DNA from: Coptis chinensis
Lineage: Eukaryota; Streptophyta; Magnoliopsida; Ranunculales; Ranunculaceae
Direction of reading: 5' to 3'
Assembly: GCA_015680905.1 (NCBI GenBank)
Contig: CM027381.1
Location: forward strand, 17,275,501 to 17,339,500
DNA length: 64,000 nucleotides
A program made the position numbers and the translations under genes. A model generated the notes under the pieces. That model was not told the DNA's origin, did not search any database, and saw only the letters and a list, made by a program, of their open reading frames with translations. Positions within the stretch are counted from its first letter, which is position 1. Each line of letters starts with the position of its first letter. This document shows positions 22,233-35,030 of the stretch, piece after piece.

Positions 22233-23290
22233 TTAAAAAGAAAATAACTTCCAAAAAAAAAAATGTACCGTCTTCCTCATCGTTGTCATAATAATCACCA
22301 TCAAGATTTCCACTCTTTGATTTCTTCGAACATTCTTTTTAAATGAAACGGCCTCGATAGCTTCTTGAATTGGAAGTGATAGGCTGATTAATTTCTCTGT
22401 GATGAAAAGAATCACTCTCGCCATCACCATCTTGCTCATAATAATCATCAAACAACATGTCCTCAGCGACAGCACATCAGCCGGACTACTTTGTACATCA
22501 TCACCATCTTTCTCACAATCTCCCAATTCTAACCTACCATTCATGTCATCCAAAGAGTTATTTTCTTCAGACCCTTCATCACTTTTATAATCAGAATCCA
22601 AATTCTTGATTCCCGACCTGATTCGATCCGCTTTCTTGGCGTGAGTTGTACATAGGTTGACAATCTTTCCAAAATGAGGAACCACGGTTCCCAACCATAT
22701 TTGTTCCGACTCGAGAATCCTGAATGTCACCTCTACTTCCCTCAAAGATCATCAATCCTTAACCGAACGAAGATTCACTTTTCTCTTCCGGCTCTTGTGT
22801 GATAACCGTTCTTCAGGACTACTTTGGATTACCCGACGATAATAATAGTCATTCACAACAACATAGTCATCCTGTCTCGGTTGAGTGACCTTGGCGTTGG
22901 ATGGTTTTTCAGTTTTAAGACTTCTTTCACCACCCTTTGTTTTCTTCTCGACTTCTTAAACTTCGTAGAGAACAGGATCGCTCAAGCTAATTGAGTTCCT
23001 CAAATCGGTGAAGAAACAAACAATGGTAGGAACAAAGCCGTAACGCTTCAAAGGGATCTCGAGCGATCAAGCGAGTTGTGAAAGCATCTCACCGGATAAG
23101 AAAATTCTTCCTTTAGGGAAATTGGTCTTCCTAAGATCCTCACACCAATCTCGGAAATAACATCAACCTTAACAGCAGTTTTCTTAATACTATCACCACT
23201 GCAACTTACAATAGAAGGGGATTTAGCCAGTTGCCTTGCAATCCTATGAACCCGATCACCGAATAGACAATAAGCGGGAAAAAAAGGTGC
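22233..23290 (-). pseudogene. Broken reading frame of unknown protein
   Basis: On the minus strand, several stretches look once-coding but lie in different frames separated by stops. In order they are SIKKTAVKVDVISEIGVRI (about 23200-23100), FVPTIVCFFTDLRNSISL (about 23030), QPRQDDYVVVNDYYYRRVIQ (about 22880-22820), then a 170-codon frame from 22745 (IWLGTVVPHFGKIVNLC and an acidic tract KSDEGSEENNSLDD). The composition (acidic, Ser-rich, K/R patches) is protein-like, but I recognise no family. It could be a host pseudogene or part of a transposable element. Confidence 0.35.
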
Positions 23291-25402
23291 GCATGTTAAT
23301 TTAATGGGACTGCTATTAAATAATAAGCTCTCAGGAAATCGACTAAGAGATGCAGTCTTGGCTCAATCAATCAATCACTACTATAAAAAAAAAATCCACG
23401 ATACGATTATCAGTTGTTTTATGTGGTTTAGAACCAAAGTTTTCTGCAACTATAGTTTCAGGCCCATACCACACCATTTTAGATCTATCTGGTGAATAAG
23501 TGTGGAAGTGATAGAGAGTTCAATTTACAATCTGAACCCCCAATATGGAATCTTGGTTCATGAGAAACTAAATTTTCCACTGGGCTAATCTCTTTTTTCC
23601 ATGTTCCAGAATCTGCGGTAGATGAAACTGCCTAACTTTGATTCTACTCCCACAATTTGAAAAGAATTGTTCGACCTACCTCGAGGTGGCAAATGAACTC
23701 GGCTATTCAAATTTTGATCGAGACAAATGGCAAATGCAGGATTGCATGCCTTTCTTGATCCAAACCCAAACTTCTTTCCCTTAGTTTCGGGTTGTTCGTG
23801 GCTACTATTTTCACGCACCGTCTTGGTCGCTCACTACCCTCGAGCATAACTTATGTTGCAGTTTTTCCCTTTTGCGTTCTTTGAATTATGCCTTCGGGTT
23901 TAGCATATTCAGAAAGATCCCTGTTAATACATTTCAAGTATAACGAGAACCCAAGAACTAAAAATTACCAACTCCGCCAAGTACATATACAAAGAGTATA
24001 TAAATAGAAGCGGAAACTTACGTTGCAGTTTTTTTCACGAAAATAGTGACGGATACACATACACCATAGATATTAGTAAATGAATAACCAAGTTTATCTT
24101 CCGAAGATCTAATCCGTGAGTACTACGTAAGAAATATATGTTCTAAGTTTTAGTAGTTCTAAGTACCATAGATATTTAGTAGTACTAATAGTGGCATCAC
24201 ATTCTTTTCACTACACCATGTCAAGATTATCATCTTTTAATATCCTGTATCTATTCTATAAACATTATGTTAAGACAATGACACTGACCACAACTCACAA
24301 CTTCATGTTAGCATGCTCAATGCCAACATACATTTCAGTTCATGCTAGAAAACAGCAGAAAATATGAGATTGAAGTTTACTAAACAACACAATACAAAAA
24401 AACCAATGGGCATCTTTTCACTGATATGGTTTATAGATAGATACTACTCATTACAAAAATTAGATCTATTTTACTGAATCAATTCTTACGAAGATGCAAT
24501 TCATACTCCATGAAATTGAGCGCAATTCATACTCCATGAAATTGAGCATCACTCACAGCACCAGGAAAGTATGCTCAATGCTAACAAATTTTCAGGTCAT
24601 GCTTAACAATGAACTGGAACTAATAAAGTTGGGATTTCATTGATCAAAGCATACTACTCTGTTATGAAAATAAAACATATATAGAGGACTTCTAAAGTGT
24701 AGACATCAGCAACTACGTAATCTTATCCTAAACATTTTGGTTTGGATGACTCTCATCATTCCTTTACCTTTAAATTGAGCTTTTCCGGAATTCGAAATCT
24801 GAAATTGTTTGCCAAGCCAGGAGATTATTCTTTCAGACTACTACTGAGGGTTGTCTCACGACGCCGAAAAAGAAAAAAACCTGTCTTCAAAATTTGGAGA
24901 CCCGATTCATGAGGAAGACATGGAAGACTAAATACAACCCAAATTAACTGCAAACTCACAAATGTAAGCAATCGCTTTAATCGGTTCGTTTCCGGAGATC
25001 ATGAGATCGATCGCAAAGAGGCCAAGAATACTGAGAGTTAAAGAAATTAAACTAATGTCTATTGATGACACATACAGAAATGGCAATAGGAGTTTAATTT
25101 AAAGCAATAGGCGATGCATTCCATGCCAATATTAAACATCTGGAAGAGTGTAAACATACTTCATGACCCGATTCTCTCTCGATTTTATCCGCAATAGCAA
25201 CCTTTTACTTCATCACCGGAAGCAAAATTTTTTTTTTTTTTTTTCTCATTCATTAGTGTTTAGTTGGTAGGGAAAAGGAAAAAGATAAATAGACAATCCT
25301 AATTTTGAGGAGAAAAGTTAGGATTTCGATAGAATTTGGATAAGGTTTATTTATTTTGTTTTTTTTTTTTATCAATTTGAGGAGTCTATAGAAAATTAAG
25401 CA
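23291..25402. other. No intact gene recognised
   Basis: The minus strand at 23818-23585 is open for 77 codons (AFAICLDQNLNSRVHLPP). It may continue the broken frame next to it, but I cannot identify it. The rest is AT-rich with poly(T/A) tracts near 25225 and 25360. Confidence 0.3.
24496..24547. repeat. 26-bp perfect tandem duplication
   Basis: GCAATTCATACTCCATGAAA plus TTGAGC occurs twice head to tail with no mismatch, so it is probably recent replication slippage. Confidence 0.85.
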
Positions 25403-25548
25403 TAGATTAGGGAGATTTAAACAAATCTGGGGAGGTGTCACTAATTATTATTCCATCCGATTTTTTAGGAGCCAATCATATTGTTGGAAGTGCAAAATGG
25501 AGCGATATGGTGAGGAGAGAGAATGTGCGCGAGCTTTTATATATATAT
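25403..25548. repeat. Long direct repeat, left copy
   Basis: Matches 30625-30772 in the same orientation with few differences, from TAGATTAGGGAGATTTAAAC to GCGCGAGCTTTTATATAT. The spatacsin and cullin fragments lie between the copies. It has no LTR-like TG...CA ends. Confidence 0.8.
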
Positions 25549-25860
25549 TTCTCATTAAAATATTTTTTATGGTGAAAAACAGAAAAATGCAGAGATATCT
25601 ATGACTTTTGTTGATATATAGGCAAATGATGTTCTGGGTAGACTTAGCTATTGATTGATTTTGTTGTTGCTGTTGTTATTACTTTTCCTCCTTCAGTTGG
25701 AACCAGTACATAACTATACTCAATATTGGACCTAGACAGATTGTTTATAAACCGAGTTTTAAGTAAATAATTAATTTAGCCCAGAACGTAAATTCCCAAG
25801 GCTGACTCCTTCAAGAAGAAACATGTCATGCACCTGCATTACAACTTTTCGCTATATGTT

Positions 25861-26834
25861 ATACATTAGACCGAGTAAGAAAGTCCACCAATATTGAAGT
25901 GTTTTCAAACATGCTAAATGATACAATCTCTACAGATGAAGGATATGATGGCTTCACAGGGAACCTAGTGCAAAAGTCTCCCTCTAATTCTACAATTTCA
26001 ACTTCGGTATAAAATGTCTTCAACCACTTCTTTAATGTATAATCCATCATAGATAATTCACCGTTCTGCCCTCTGCCAACGTCATGAGACCTTCCCTCAC
26101 TTTTAGGAATTGTTTTCCCTTTCAAGAAATTCTCATAATCATTTCCATAAAGGTTGGCCCTTCTATTTGCATGTGTCTTGTGAAGTGTTTAAGTACCCCA
26201 CTCTACCCATCTCCCTTGTCCAACCTCGTCCTCAGGCAAAGACTTAACATTCTGATGACGTTTATGAGTTCCATCTATATGACAAAAGGCATGGACTGTG
26301 ATGCCACGGTCTCCAGAAACAAATAGAAATTCTCTAAAAGAAACATCCTTGTGCTGATCGTATGCATCCCCATAATGGCCCCATGCCAACGATTTAACAT
26401 CAAAAATAAGTGAACAATCCTCATATCTCGGAGAGGTACTTTCAAGTGAAGGAACATCTTCTACTAATCCGGAAGTACTCGGGATATTGTCTAATGAGCT
26501 TAGCCATCTAAGGGTTGTCTATTTTGATGAGGAAAAAGAGTTTGAATCAAAACACCTACCAAGGTCATCCGTGGCTGCAGATTGAAAAGATAAATTGGCA
26601 ATGAAGCAGAGGGTTAAAGTTCAAGAAAAAAGAAGCAAGCGAAAGGTAAGAAGTCGCACCAGTGAGATGGAGCAATGACACTTCACACTGATGTGAAAGC
26701 AACAACAGCAGTTCCCTTGTTGGAGAAATAAAAGCTTCACAGAATTTAGAAAGGTCAAGTTTGGTTGAGTCCCACTTTCGCAAATGTATAATAGCAGGAT
26801 CATCAACAGCCTGACTACAGCAAGAATAAACCAT
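25861..26834 (-). pseudogene. Spatacsin-like (SPG11 homologue) N-terminal fragment
   Basis: Minus-strand pieces resemble the N-terminus of the large plant spatacsin family, implicated in endolysosomal trafficking in animals. They are DPAIIHLRKWDSTKLDLS and EAFISPTRELLLLLSHQCE (26834-26650); then, after an acceptor-like CAAAATAG, VKSLAWGHYGDAYDQHKD, FLFVSGDRGITVHAF (26480-26195); then after a stop WLKTFYTEVEIVELEGDFC (to 25861). The order fits one gene, but an in-frame stop follows VEWGT and the remaining two thousand or so residues are absent. Retained intron-like gaps indicate a genomic rather than cDNA copy. Family naming is from remembered motif resemblance, so the function is uncertain. 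Confidence 0.6.
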
Positions 26835-27470
26835 TTTGAGCCTACAAATAAAGAAAAGAAATGGCAATGAATAGATGATAAAAAGAAAATAGTAATGACA
26901 ATCGACCAAGCAGGGTTAAAAACATTGTTTGTCTAACTTTGAGATGAAAAAATACACAAACATAGTGTGTGGTTTCTAGGTTTCCCCACATGGAATTCTG
27001 CCAATACACATTGTTTCTATATAAAAATAAGCTTCGTGATTGAACATTCCACAACAAAACGCATTTAAAAATAACAAAGAAGTTAATCTATATATATATA
27101 TATAAAGTAAGCTCACCGTCAGTATAAAGTGATTGCTCTTTCTTTTCTTCCTCATTTACATATACTATTACTACCACAAAACAATTTTTCATAATTTGAT
27201 ATATTCTAGTTTTCAATATTTTCACCTCCAAAAAATTTCTAACAATCAGAGACGTGGAATTAGATCAAATAACATGAAATCAAAGTCCTATATTCGTAAT
27301 TCAAAAGGTTGTAATACTCATAAAAAATAGATAAGAGAAAACAATGTACCTAGTTGTTTGTAAGACTTAGGTGATCAGCACTCTTTGAGTGTGCTATGCC
27401 ATTACCTGAAGCGGAAGCCATGAGAATAGACGTGGGCGAGAGATGATGGGTTCCTTTAGTGCGGATTGAA

Positions 27471-27521
27471 GAACTCTATGGAGTCTAGAACTTTGTGGAG
27501 TCTAGAACTCTGTGGAGTCTG
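27471..27521. repeat. 17-bp tandem repeat, three copies
   Basis: The unit GAACT(C/T)T(A/G)TGGAGTCT(A/G) is repeated three times with one to three differences. Confidence 0.75.
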
Positions 27522-28813
27522 TGAACTAAAATATTTCTCACATGTCCAGCAAAAGAATGCAAACTCAGATTTATTAGAAAAGATATCCCTAAACATCAAT
27601 GCAACAACCTACACGTAATGGGATGACCAAAAACACAAAGGTTGAACTAAGAAGAATATTCAACAATTACTACTCCCTGATTCGCATACAAAAAGTCATG
27701 AGGGTTCTGGACTCTTAACAGAACAGGATAAGTGAAAAGAATGAAAACCTCTAATGTATTTTGCACTTATTATTCTTGACAAAAAAGTAAAAGAAAACAC
27801 ACTACAAATTTTTAGTAGGTTTTAGATCCTTTAAACTGTTAAATGCTAAAAATCAAGGAGAAGTCAAGGAGGTAGAAAGAGAGCTCCGATCTTACCTGAT
27901 TGTTGCCTTTGCTTTCTTCTTCTTATTCGGAACACCAACTGAAACAATGGAAGTCTCTCCTCTCTCTCTCCCCACTCTCTCTCTCCTCCTAAATCCGTAG
28001 AATACTTTTTGTAAAATGACATGAATACCACTTATGAGGATAGGCTTAAAATTATATATCCAGACGTGTCCACTGTCCAGTGCCACCTAGCCACCTCTCA
28101 TGTACTCCGAAACTTTTTTTTAGAATCAGTTGGAGGTTAGGCTAGTATCATCAGCTGCACCATTCTCATGGATGACAGTGCCAGGTCTTTATAGTCCAGG
28201 AATGTTTATAGCTTTGGGTAAATCATATGTCAGGAATAGAAAATCAGGAATGTACATCAGAGATAAACAATTGATTAGTTCCTACATAAAGTTCTACAGA
28301 TCTACGTGTACCTATATCTTCAACACATTTTGGGCATTTTGAAGGTGTAATACATGCTACAACCACCAAGAGTCGAAGTAATGTAGTACTGGGAAGTAAT
28401 ATGAGTGTAACAAAATGCATACTAATGAGTCGAAGTAACAAATGGCAGTAATAAGATGAAAATAATAACGGAATCACAGACCCAATATATAGACTCTCAT
28501 TAACATTCACTAATGCAATTTTGTGAAAATCACATTGGTTAAACTTTTAAAGGGTAAAAGACACCATCATATAAAAATCAAAGCTAACTTCACAAATATT
28601 AAGATATATGAACCTCCAGCAACACCATAGACAAAGAAAACATCAGAAGAAAGAAACTTGCATGAGGCCTAATTAATTTTGGAATGAGAGTTTTACCATC
28701 ATGCCAGCATATCAGTAGCTTCTCAAAAATATTATGTACAACAGACCCTGGCTTTCCCATTTCTTTCAAGCGCTAATAATCCCGGAAAATTATAGATTCT
28801 AATTTCGAACACC

Positions 28814-28953
28814 AAAATCGCCCAAGCTATGGCCAATAAGCAGAAGCATAAACATAAGCTTCAACTCAATGAAAATTTTCACCCAAAATCGCCCAAGCTA
28901 TGGCCAATCAGCAGAAGCATAAACATAAGCTTCAACTCAATGAAAATTTTCAC
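28814..28953. repeat. 71-bp tandem duplication
   Basis: 28814-28884 and 28885-28953 are almost identical (start AAAATCGCCCAAGCTATGG). One base (AATAAGC/AATCAGC) and a couple of terminal bases differ. Non-coding. Confidence 0.9.
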
Positions 28954-29814
28954 AATAATGGATGAAAAGGGTTTTGTTTTTAAAAAGGGGAGCAAATACA
29001 TATACCTAAACTTCAAAATGTTTGCAAAAGCCTCAAATTGATCACTTAGGAGTTTCATATAAATTAAATCCTGGAGGATCAATTAGGAAACAGACCATTT
29101 AATTTGAATCTAACTTATACTAAACCCATCCTAAGAACGGAAGTCCCAATTGATCACTAAAAAAGTTCCAACTAATCTTAACCCATATAGGGTAAACCAC
29201 AAAAAACTGATAAAGTACATCAACTATTGTTTCAATCAATTGGATCCCAAACGTCTTGTTGAACAGCCGAGAGAAGTTGTTACACAGGTGATGCTAAATA
29301 ATCAATCAAGTTCATGTCGTACATGTGAAGCACCTATTCATCACAAATCATTGGTAAAAAAAATGTAAAAGTTTAAAAAATAACAACATAGTAGAATAAA
29401 GAACAAATCTAAACTTAATATATGTTTTGTAGCATCGATGGGCAAGTAATCGAAGATCAAACAGGACAACAAAAGATGATCAAAATCTTTTGGCCAAGAT
29501 ACTAACCACACGATTATCTATGGGTTTTTGCATTTATGGTATGACTACACAAAATTTAAAGCTCCGGCGCAACTATTAACCGTCAAACTAATTTATTAGT
29601 AGAACTAATTAGATTTTAGAACTTCAAATTTTCAAACACAAAGTCAAATAAAGAATCAAACATGTAGCAAATCAATTGGGTGCAGCAAAATAATTCGGAA
29701 CTCTAAAGTTAAGTGAAGGAATACAAAACCAAGAAATTCTAATAAAAAAAAAGACCCAATTGAGATTGAGGGTTTAAATACCCGTATATGGGGAAGAGCT
29801 TATAACAGAAGGCT

Positions 29815-30300
29815 TCAAGCTGGGCTGGGATCATGAAAGTTGATCGGACTAACGTAAAGAAGCACAACTGAAGGTAGAGTATGATCGTGGTTCTTTCCGC
29901 TGCTAGAATGCAAGTAATGAGAAACCCTGTCCTTCTCTTGTCTCAAACACATTTGAATCTTCAACATGTACTCTGCACAGGAATCTTCTTCAATCCACTT
30001 AGTGTCCTTCCCATCATAATTAGCAAAAGTGTCAGCAAGAAAGGCCACTTCAAAGTGGTTTGCATAGCAATATATCCATTACGCCCATCCCAATTTCAAT
30101 GAAGATATCCAAAACGTTCTTCAACAATGCAACATGTGTTCACTGTGTGTTTCTGGGATAGATGGCAAAACCTTCGCAGTGATATATTTAACGAAGGCCT
30201 TTCTGTATTGGTCGTAGTGATCTTCAAAATGATCATTAGGAGCTTTCTCGCCTCCGAAATTGTAGAGAGTTTGGAGTAGCTGTGACTTGAGCTTTTCCAT
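29815..30300 (-). pseudogene. CUL1: Cullin (CUL1-type) N-terminal fragment
   Basis: Cullins are the scaffolds of RING ubiquitin ligases. From an ATG at 30300 the minus strand reads MEKLKSQLLQTLYNF, FEDHYDQYRKAFVKYI, then an internal deletion joins into LKNVLDIFIEIGMG (frame-shifted). After another shift the 77-codon frame gives TKWIEEDSCAEYMLK and DRVSHYLHSSS. These are consecutive N-terminal cullin-repeat motifs of plant CUL1. Over a hundred residues between the first and second blocks are missing, and the C-terminal cullin-homology and neddylation domains are absent. Just upstream, CTTCAAGTTTTAG|ATT could be a remnant 5'-UTR splice site. It is dead as a ligase scaffold. The CUL1 subgroup is the best guess. 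Confidence 0.75.
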
Positions 30301-30624
30301 AATCTAAAACTTGAAGCAAAGAGTGCAAATACCTGAGGATGAACGCCGAATTCTCTTCTGTACCAATTCCTTTTCTTTTTTATATTACTTTTCTACCAAT
30401 TCCTAAAGCATTGCGAACTCTCCAAGGGTTCACCTTGTTCAAGGGTATCGAGCGATTGAAAAGAAAGGGCTTCGTGGGGTTTTGTTTTGTTTTTTTTTTC
30501 AAAGGTTTCTTAATTTGGTGTTGGATTCGTTGCTTTAGGTTTTTCTGGTTATTTTGTTTTGCTTTTTTTTCATTATAATTTGTTTATAAAATTAGAATTT
30601 GGGGAGGACATAATAATATAAAAA

Positions 30625-30772
30625 TAGATTAGGGAGATTTAAACAAATCTGAGGAGGTTTCACTAATTATTATTCCATCCCATTTTGTAGGAGCCAATCA
30701 TATTGTTCCGGGCACAAAATGGAGCGATATGGTGAGGAGAGAGAATGTGCGCGAGCTTTTATATATATATAT
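30625..30772. repeat. Long direct repeat, right copy
   Basis: Partner of 25403-25548. It sits upstream of the cullin fragment in that fragment's orientation, so a duplicated promoter-proximal segment is possible. Confidence 0.8.
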
Positions 30773-30779
30773 ATATAGA

Positions 30780-31200
30780 TTATTTTTTTTTGGAAATCCG
30801 CACAACACAAATTGGGGTCCGCAGTAATAGGACCCTTATTTAAATATACTCTAATCCCATATTGTGAATAATTTTCATCAGTTGGGAACTAGAACCCAAA
30901 ATCAGCGTCTACATTTATTTAAGCACCAACCAACTAATTGGGTGGATTTCGTACCTTAAGCACTAAACAAAAAAAGTCAATTACTTCATAGGTATATTTT
31001 ATTTGCTGTAAGGTTGCACACGCACCGCGCTCAAAAAGCACGACCTGAGGAGTTGCTCTTTCATGATTTATAAACAAAATTCTCATGCACTAAATTTACA
31101 TAATAACCGCTGCTACGGATACTCGTGTCATAGCGGATACATATCTCCGTGGTGTCATAGCATTTTGTGCAAATTTGCAACATATCTCCCGGCGGGCGGG
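30780..31200. other. Non-coding stretch before the retroelement stack
   Basis: No coding or repeat identity recognised. It replaces the first ~95 bp expected of the A2 5' LTR, so the element's left edge is deleted. Confidence 0.35.
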
Positions 31201-31339
31201 GTCCTACAAGTAGTACTATGCCCTAAAGTGGTCATCTAGACAACCTAGGAAATATAACCGCTGCGCGCTATAGTCAACAACAACATTAACGAGAGATTTT
31301 ATTCTGTAACGATCTCCATATCTTTACTTCATAATAGAC
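31201..31339 (+). repeat. A2 5' LTR, left part
   Basis: Matches 51180-51315 of the 3' LTR in the same orientation, then stops at TAGAC where A1 begins. Confidence 0.8.
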
Positions 31340-31765
31340 TATTTAGGTATGGAATTATACTTTCAACCTGAGATCGGGTTTGATGGAGAAGTGGTTGCAC
31401 TCTTCTTTGGAGAAGAGTTGCCTACGTATCGAGTCTTTGGCTATACTCGAATCAAGCCAATCGTAGTTCCTTAGAGAGAGAGCCCCTTTTGTGGAGAAGA
31501 TGGAGCTTCCCTTTTATAGTCGTAGATCTGTCCCTTCCCTTTCTGGATGCGTCTGTTACGAAGAAAAGACCTGGAGATCGTTACAGAATAAAGTCTCTCA
31601 TTAATGATGTTGTTGACTAGCGTGTAGCGCGCAACGGTTATATTTTCTAGGTCGTCTGGACGACTTGATCTTAGAGCGTATTGCTTGTAAGTCGGAGTGT
31701 TGACGTGTGATTGGAATCTGGACACGTGGGCTACCACGAGTGCTTGAGAGTGGAGGATACTAACA
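31340..31765 (-). repeat. A1 3' LTR
   Basis: 426 bp, lacking the GA expansion of its partner. The polypurine tract abuts at 31766. Confidence 0.88.
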
Positions 31766-32059
31766 CCCTCTTTCTTTAGATAACTGTTTTTAGAACAGTG
31801 GTGTAAAGAAAGATTATAAATGAGACCACGTGTCTTACCTGGTTTGATATGGAGATTGTTGTGAATTGAATTTTCTGTGTTTGTAGGCTGGATGTCGTTT
31901 GTTGCTTAGAGCTTTATTGTGAGTTGATGTGCTAGGTCCTACTTCATAGTTCATAGATCATAGTGCGCAGATCGTAGTTCGTAGCTCGTAGATCGTAGTG
32001 GGCCTCTTAGTGGCACCTTTGATCGAGTTAATGTGCTAGGTCATAGTCGTGGATTGTAT

Positions 32060-32395
32060 TTCGTAGATTAGATTTGACTGATAATTAGCCTTTAAGTGGT
32101 AATTACAGTTGAATCAAACTTAACCCTTTCGTAGGTGTTAAGTTGATTTGTGGTCCTTTTGGGGGTATCGTGGATTATATTTGACTGATAATTAGCTTTT
32201 GAGTGGTAATTACAGTTGAATCAAGCTTAACCCTATCAGAGGCCTAAAGTTGATTTGTGGTCCTTTTGGGGGTACCGTGGATTGGATTTGACTGATAATT
32301 AGTCTTTGAGTGATAATTACAGTTGAATCAAGCTTAACCCTAGCGTTGGTGTTTAGTTGATTTGTACGCCTTTTGGGGGCGTATTTGTTGATAGT
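32060..32395 (-). repeat. ~108-bp subrepeat, three copies, in element A
   Basis: TTTGACTGATAATTAGC followed by GTGGTAATTACAGTTGAATC recurs near 32068, 32176 and 32284. The same array in A2 lies around 37740-37845 and 50683-50900, where gypsy B inserted into one unit. Confidence 0.8.
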
Positions 32396-34828
32396 TAACC
32401 TTTTGGGGGTGTCACTGTGGTTGATAGCTAGCCTTTTGGGGCCACTATGGTTATTAGTCTTGAATTGACTGTATATTGTTAAGCCCAGTTTTGGAGCTTG
32501 AGTGACCTGTAAAAAATGCGAGCTAGTACCAAATAGTTAGTACCAACTAGAACTAGTTATTACACTTCAATATCAATTGAAATAATTTTGGAGATGTATG
32601 ATATATTTGAGCTGGACTGGACATGGCCAGATGGCTTTAGCTAGCCCCGGCCTGTTCAGAGATGTTGTTCAGTCATTGTTAGGCAGGAGATTGTCTCGTG
32701 CCTATTTGGTCGTTGCTCATTCAGGTCGATATTCGTGTTGAATTTTTATCCAACAACTATAGGTACTAAATGCCAGTATGTACCAAGATATGTAGCACAA
32801 AATTCTGAAATGAAGCAACGTTTATTTTGGTAGTTTTTCTACCAAATGAAACAGGTTGTCCACGTTGTTGATTTTTGGCCTGAAGTCGTGAATGATGCTT
32901 TCGCTTAAGGCTTTTTGACATTGCAGAGAGTCAATAAATGAGAAGTCATTGGTTTGGGCATTGCGTGAGTGGCTATAGCTTGCTTGTTAATCAAGTCAAA
33001 GTAGATATGCATGCGAACTGGAACTATCAATTGAATTGCATTGTGCAGGTTGCTGTTGGCCTGCATGTCACTGATCAAGTCGCTGAAGATCTTTAGGAAC
33101 CATTTTAGACATCAGTTAGAGTCCTCCACTTGTTAGAATGTACAACTTTGCAATGTATACAAAAGGATGCAGTAGAAATATTAGTTCTGAAAATTAAAAT
33201 CTCGATCCAAGTTTTTCAAAATGGACCGAGGCGATCGCTGCATTTGGTCGACCTATTTAAGTAAACCAGGTCGAGTCTTGCTGTAGATGATAGCTGTAAG
33301 ATGGGCCATTGAATTCGAATACTGTGTTCATTGTCTGTAACTGTAAAGTGCTTAACATGATACTGTGTTCATTGTCAAGTATGTCAATATAACAACCTAT
33401 TAAAGTCGATCTTAAGACATTATTTGATGATGGCCAATGCCACCTGAGAGCGAAAGCGTGATGGCGCATGGTATCTAATATGTGACCAAGGTGACTATTC
33501 TGCATGCTAATCAAGTTCAGGATTAATGATAGGGTCGTCTCTAGCACAAGACATAGAGAGGACTACTAGCATGGCATCTTCAATAGTCTATGTGAAAGAT
33601 TTAAACAAGTTTACCAGCAAGAAAACGTTAAAAACAAGTTTACTAGCATGGCATCTACATGCTGGATTATGTTGTTTGTAACATCTATTTGGAATCGAAA
33701 CACTGAGTTTAAAGTTACTCGAATTGGCAAAAAACGTTAAAAATTATGGTACCTTATGCTAGATATTAGGAATTGAAAATACATGCAAAGCATAGTGTAA
33801 CGCTCATGCCAAAGCCCAAAGCAAGACTTGAATGTAATAAGCAGCGGTTATAAATATTAATCGAAACTGAGATGGCTAATATCAAGCAACGTAACTCTTA
33901 ATTGGAATATCTCCAATGATCCACAGAATTTCTGATGTTGTAAAGTATAATGGTTTTATGAAATAAAAGAAATTTTTGCAGCATAGGTATAGTATCAAAT
34001 GATGCATGCATGTGTATCGGCTGCAATCTGATTGTATTTAACATCGTGTGTCAACTGTAGCTTATCAGGTAGCTCAAGTACTAGAGTTTATGACTTTATC
34101 TCATAGTAGGATAACAAATTAATAAGGCGCGAAGCCCCCAGTTCAGAATTTGAACCTAGTATGCTTCGTCCTAGTAAGAGATGGTATAGATCGACTTCCT
34201 AACTTGAGTGATTCAATAAAAAAGTCTAGCAAAATATTTAGCTGAATAAAGTGCAATGCACCGAAACAAAAGTTGGGTCTCTATCTATTGTTAGTGACGA
34301 TGATGTTGTATAGGCAGGATGAAGTAACCCATCTGATTGCCAAGTTTATTGATGCCATACAAAAAATGGTATCAGATTAATGGTATGTTGTATGCGCATG
34401 CTAGTGAATATGAGTTATTCGAAAACAAAGAAATTGGATACAGAATTGATGCACCAGGAATAAGTATGTAAACAAAGGTTTATGTCCACAAAGTTTTGAA
34501 GCAGCTTTGTTAGTTGGCACCATAAGCACATTTTGTTGGACCAGAATTGAAACAGATGATTTCAAAATTAACCGCAAAGGAGTTTTGAAAGGATCGTGGA
34601 GTACTTATTTGATTGTTTAACAGGCGACCTAGTTGCCTTTCATTGATTTGATAGATCCTCCAATTGCTCTACGATTTATTGAGATTGGTAGATGTTGCAA
34701 TCTTATGAATTTTGGTAGATTTTTGCTTCGATTCCACGCTTCGTGAGCTTGGAAACTCAAATCTTTAGAAAGATTGAGAGAAATGAGTAGATGAGTTTCC
34801 AAGAAATTCTCCCCACAGATGATGCCAA

Positions 34829-34974
34829 TGTTTAGGTATGGAATTATACCTTCAACCTGAGATCGGGTTTGATGGAGAAGTGGTTGCACTCTTCCTTTGG
34901 AGAAGAGTTGCCTACGTATCGAGTCTTTGGCTAGACTCGAATCAAGCCAATCATAGTTCCTTAGAGATCAAAGA

Positions 34975-35030
<56 letters not shown>

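Larger units (their letters stand above)
26900..29814. other. Non-coding stretch with short tandem duplications
   Basis: No gene recognised. It holds TA runs near 27090, the tandem repeats listed separately, a CT-rich tract at 27957-27987 and AT-rich filler. It may include introns or flanks of the neighbouring gene fragments. Confidence 0.4.
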
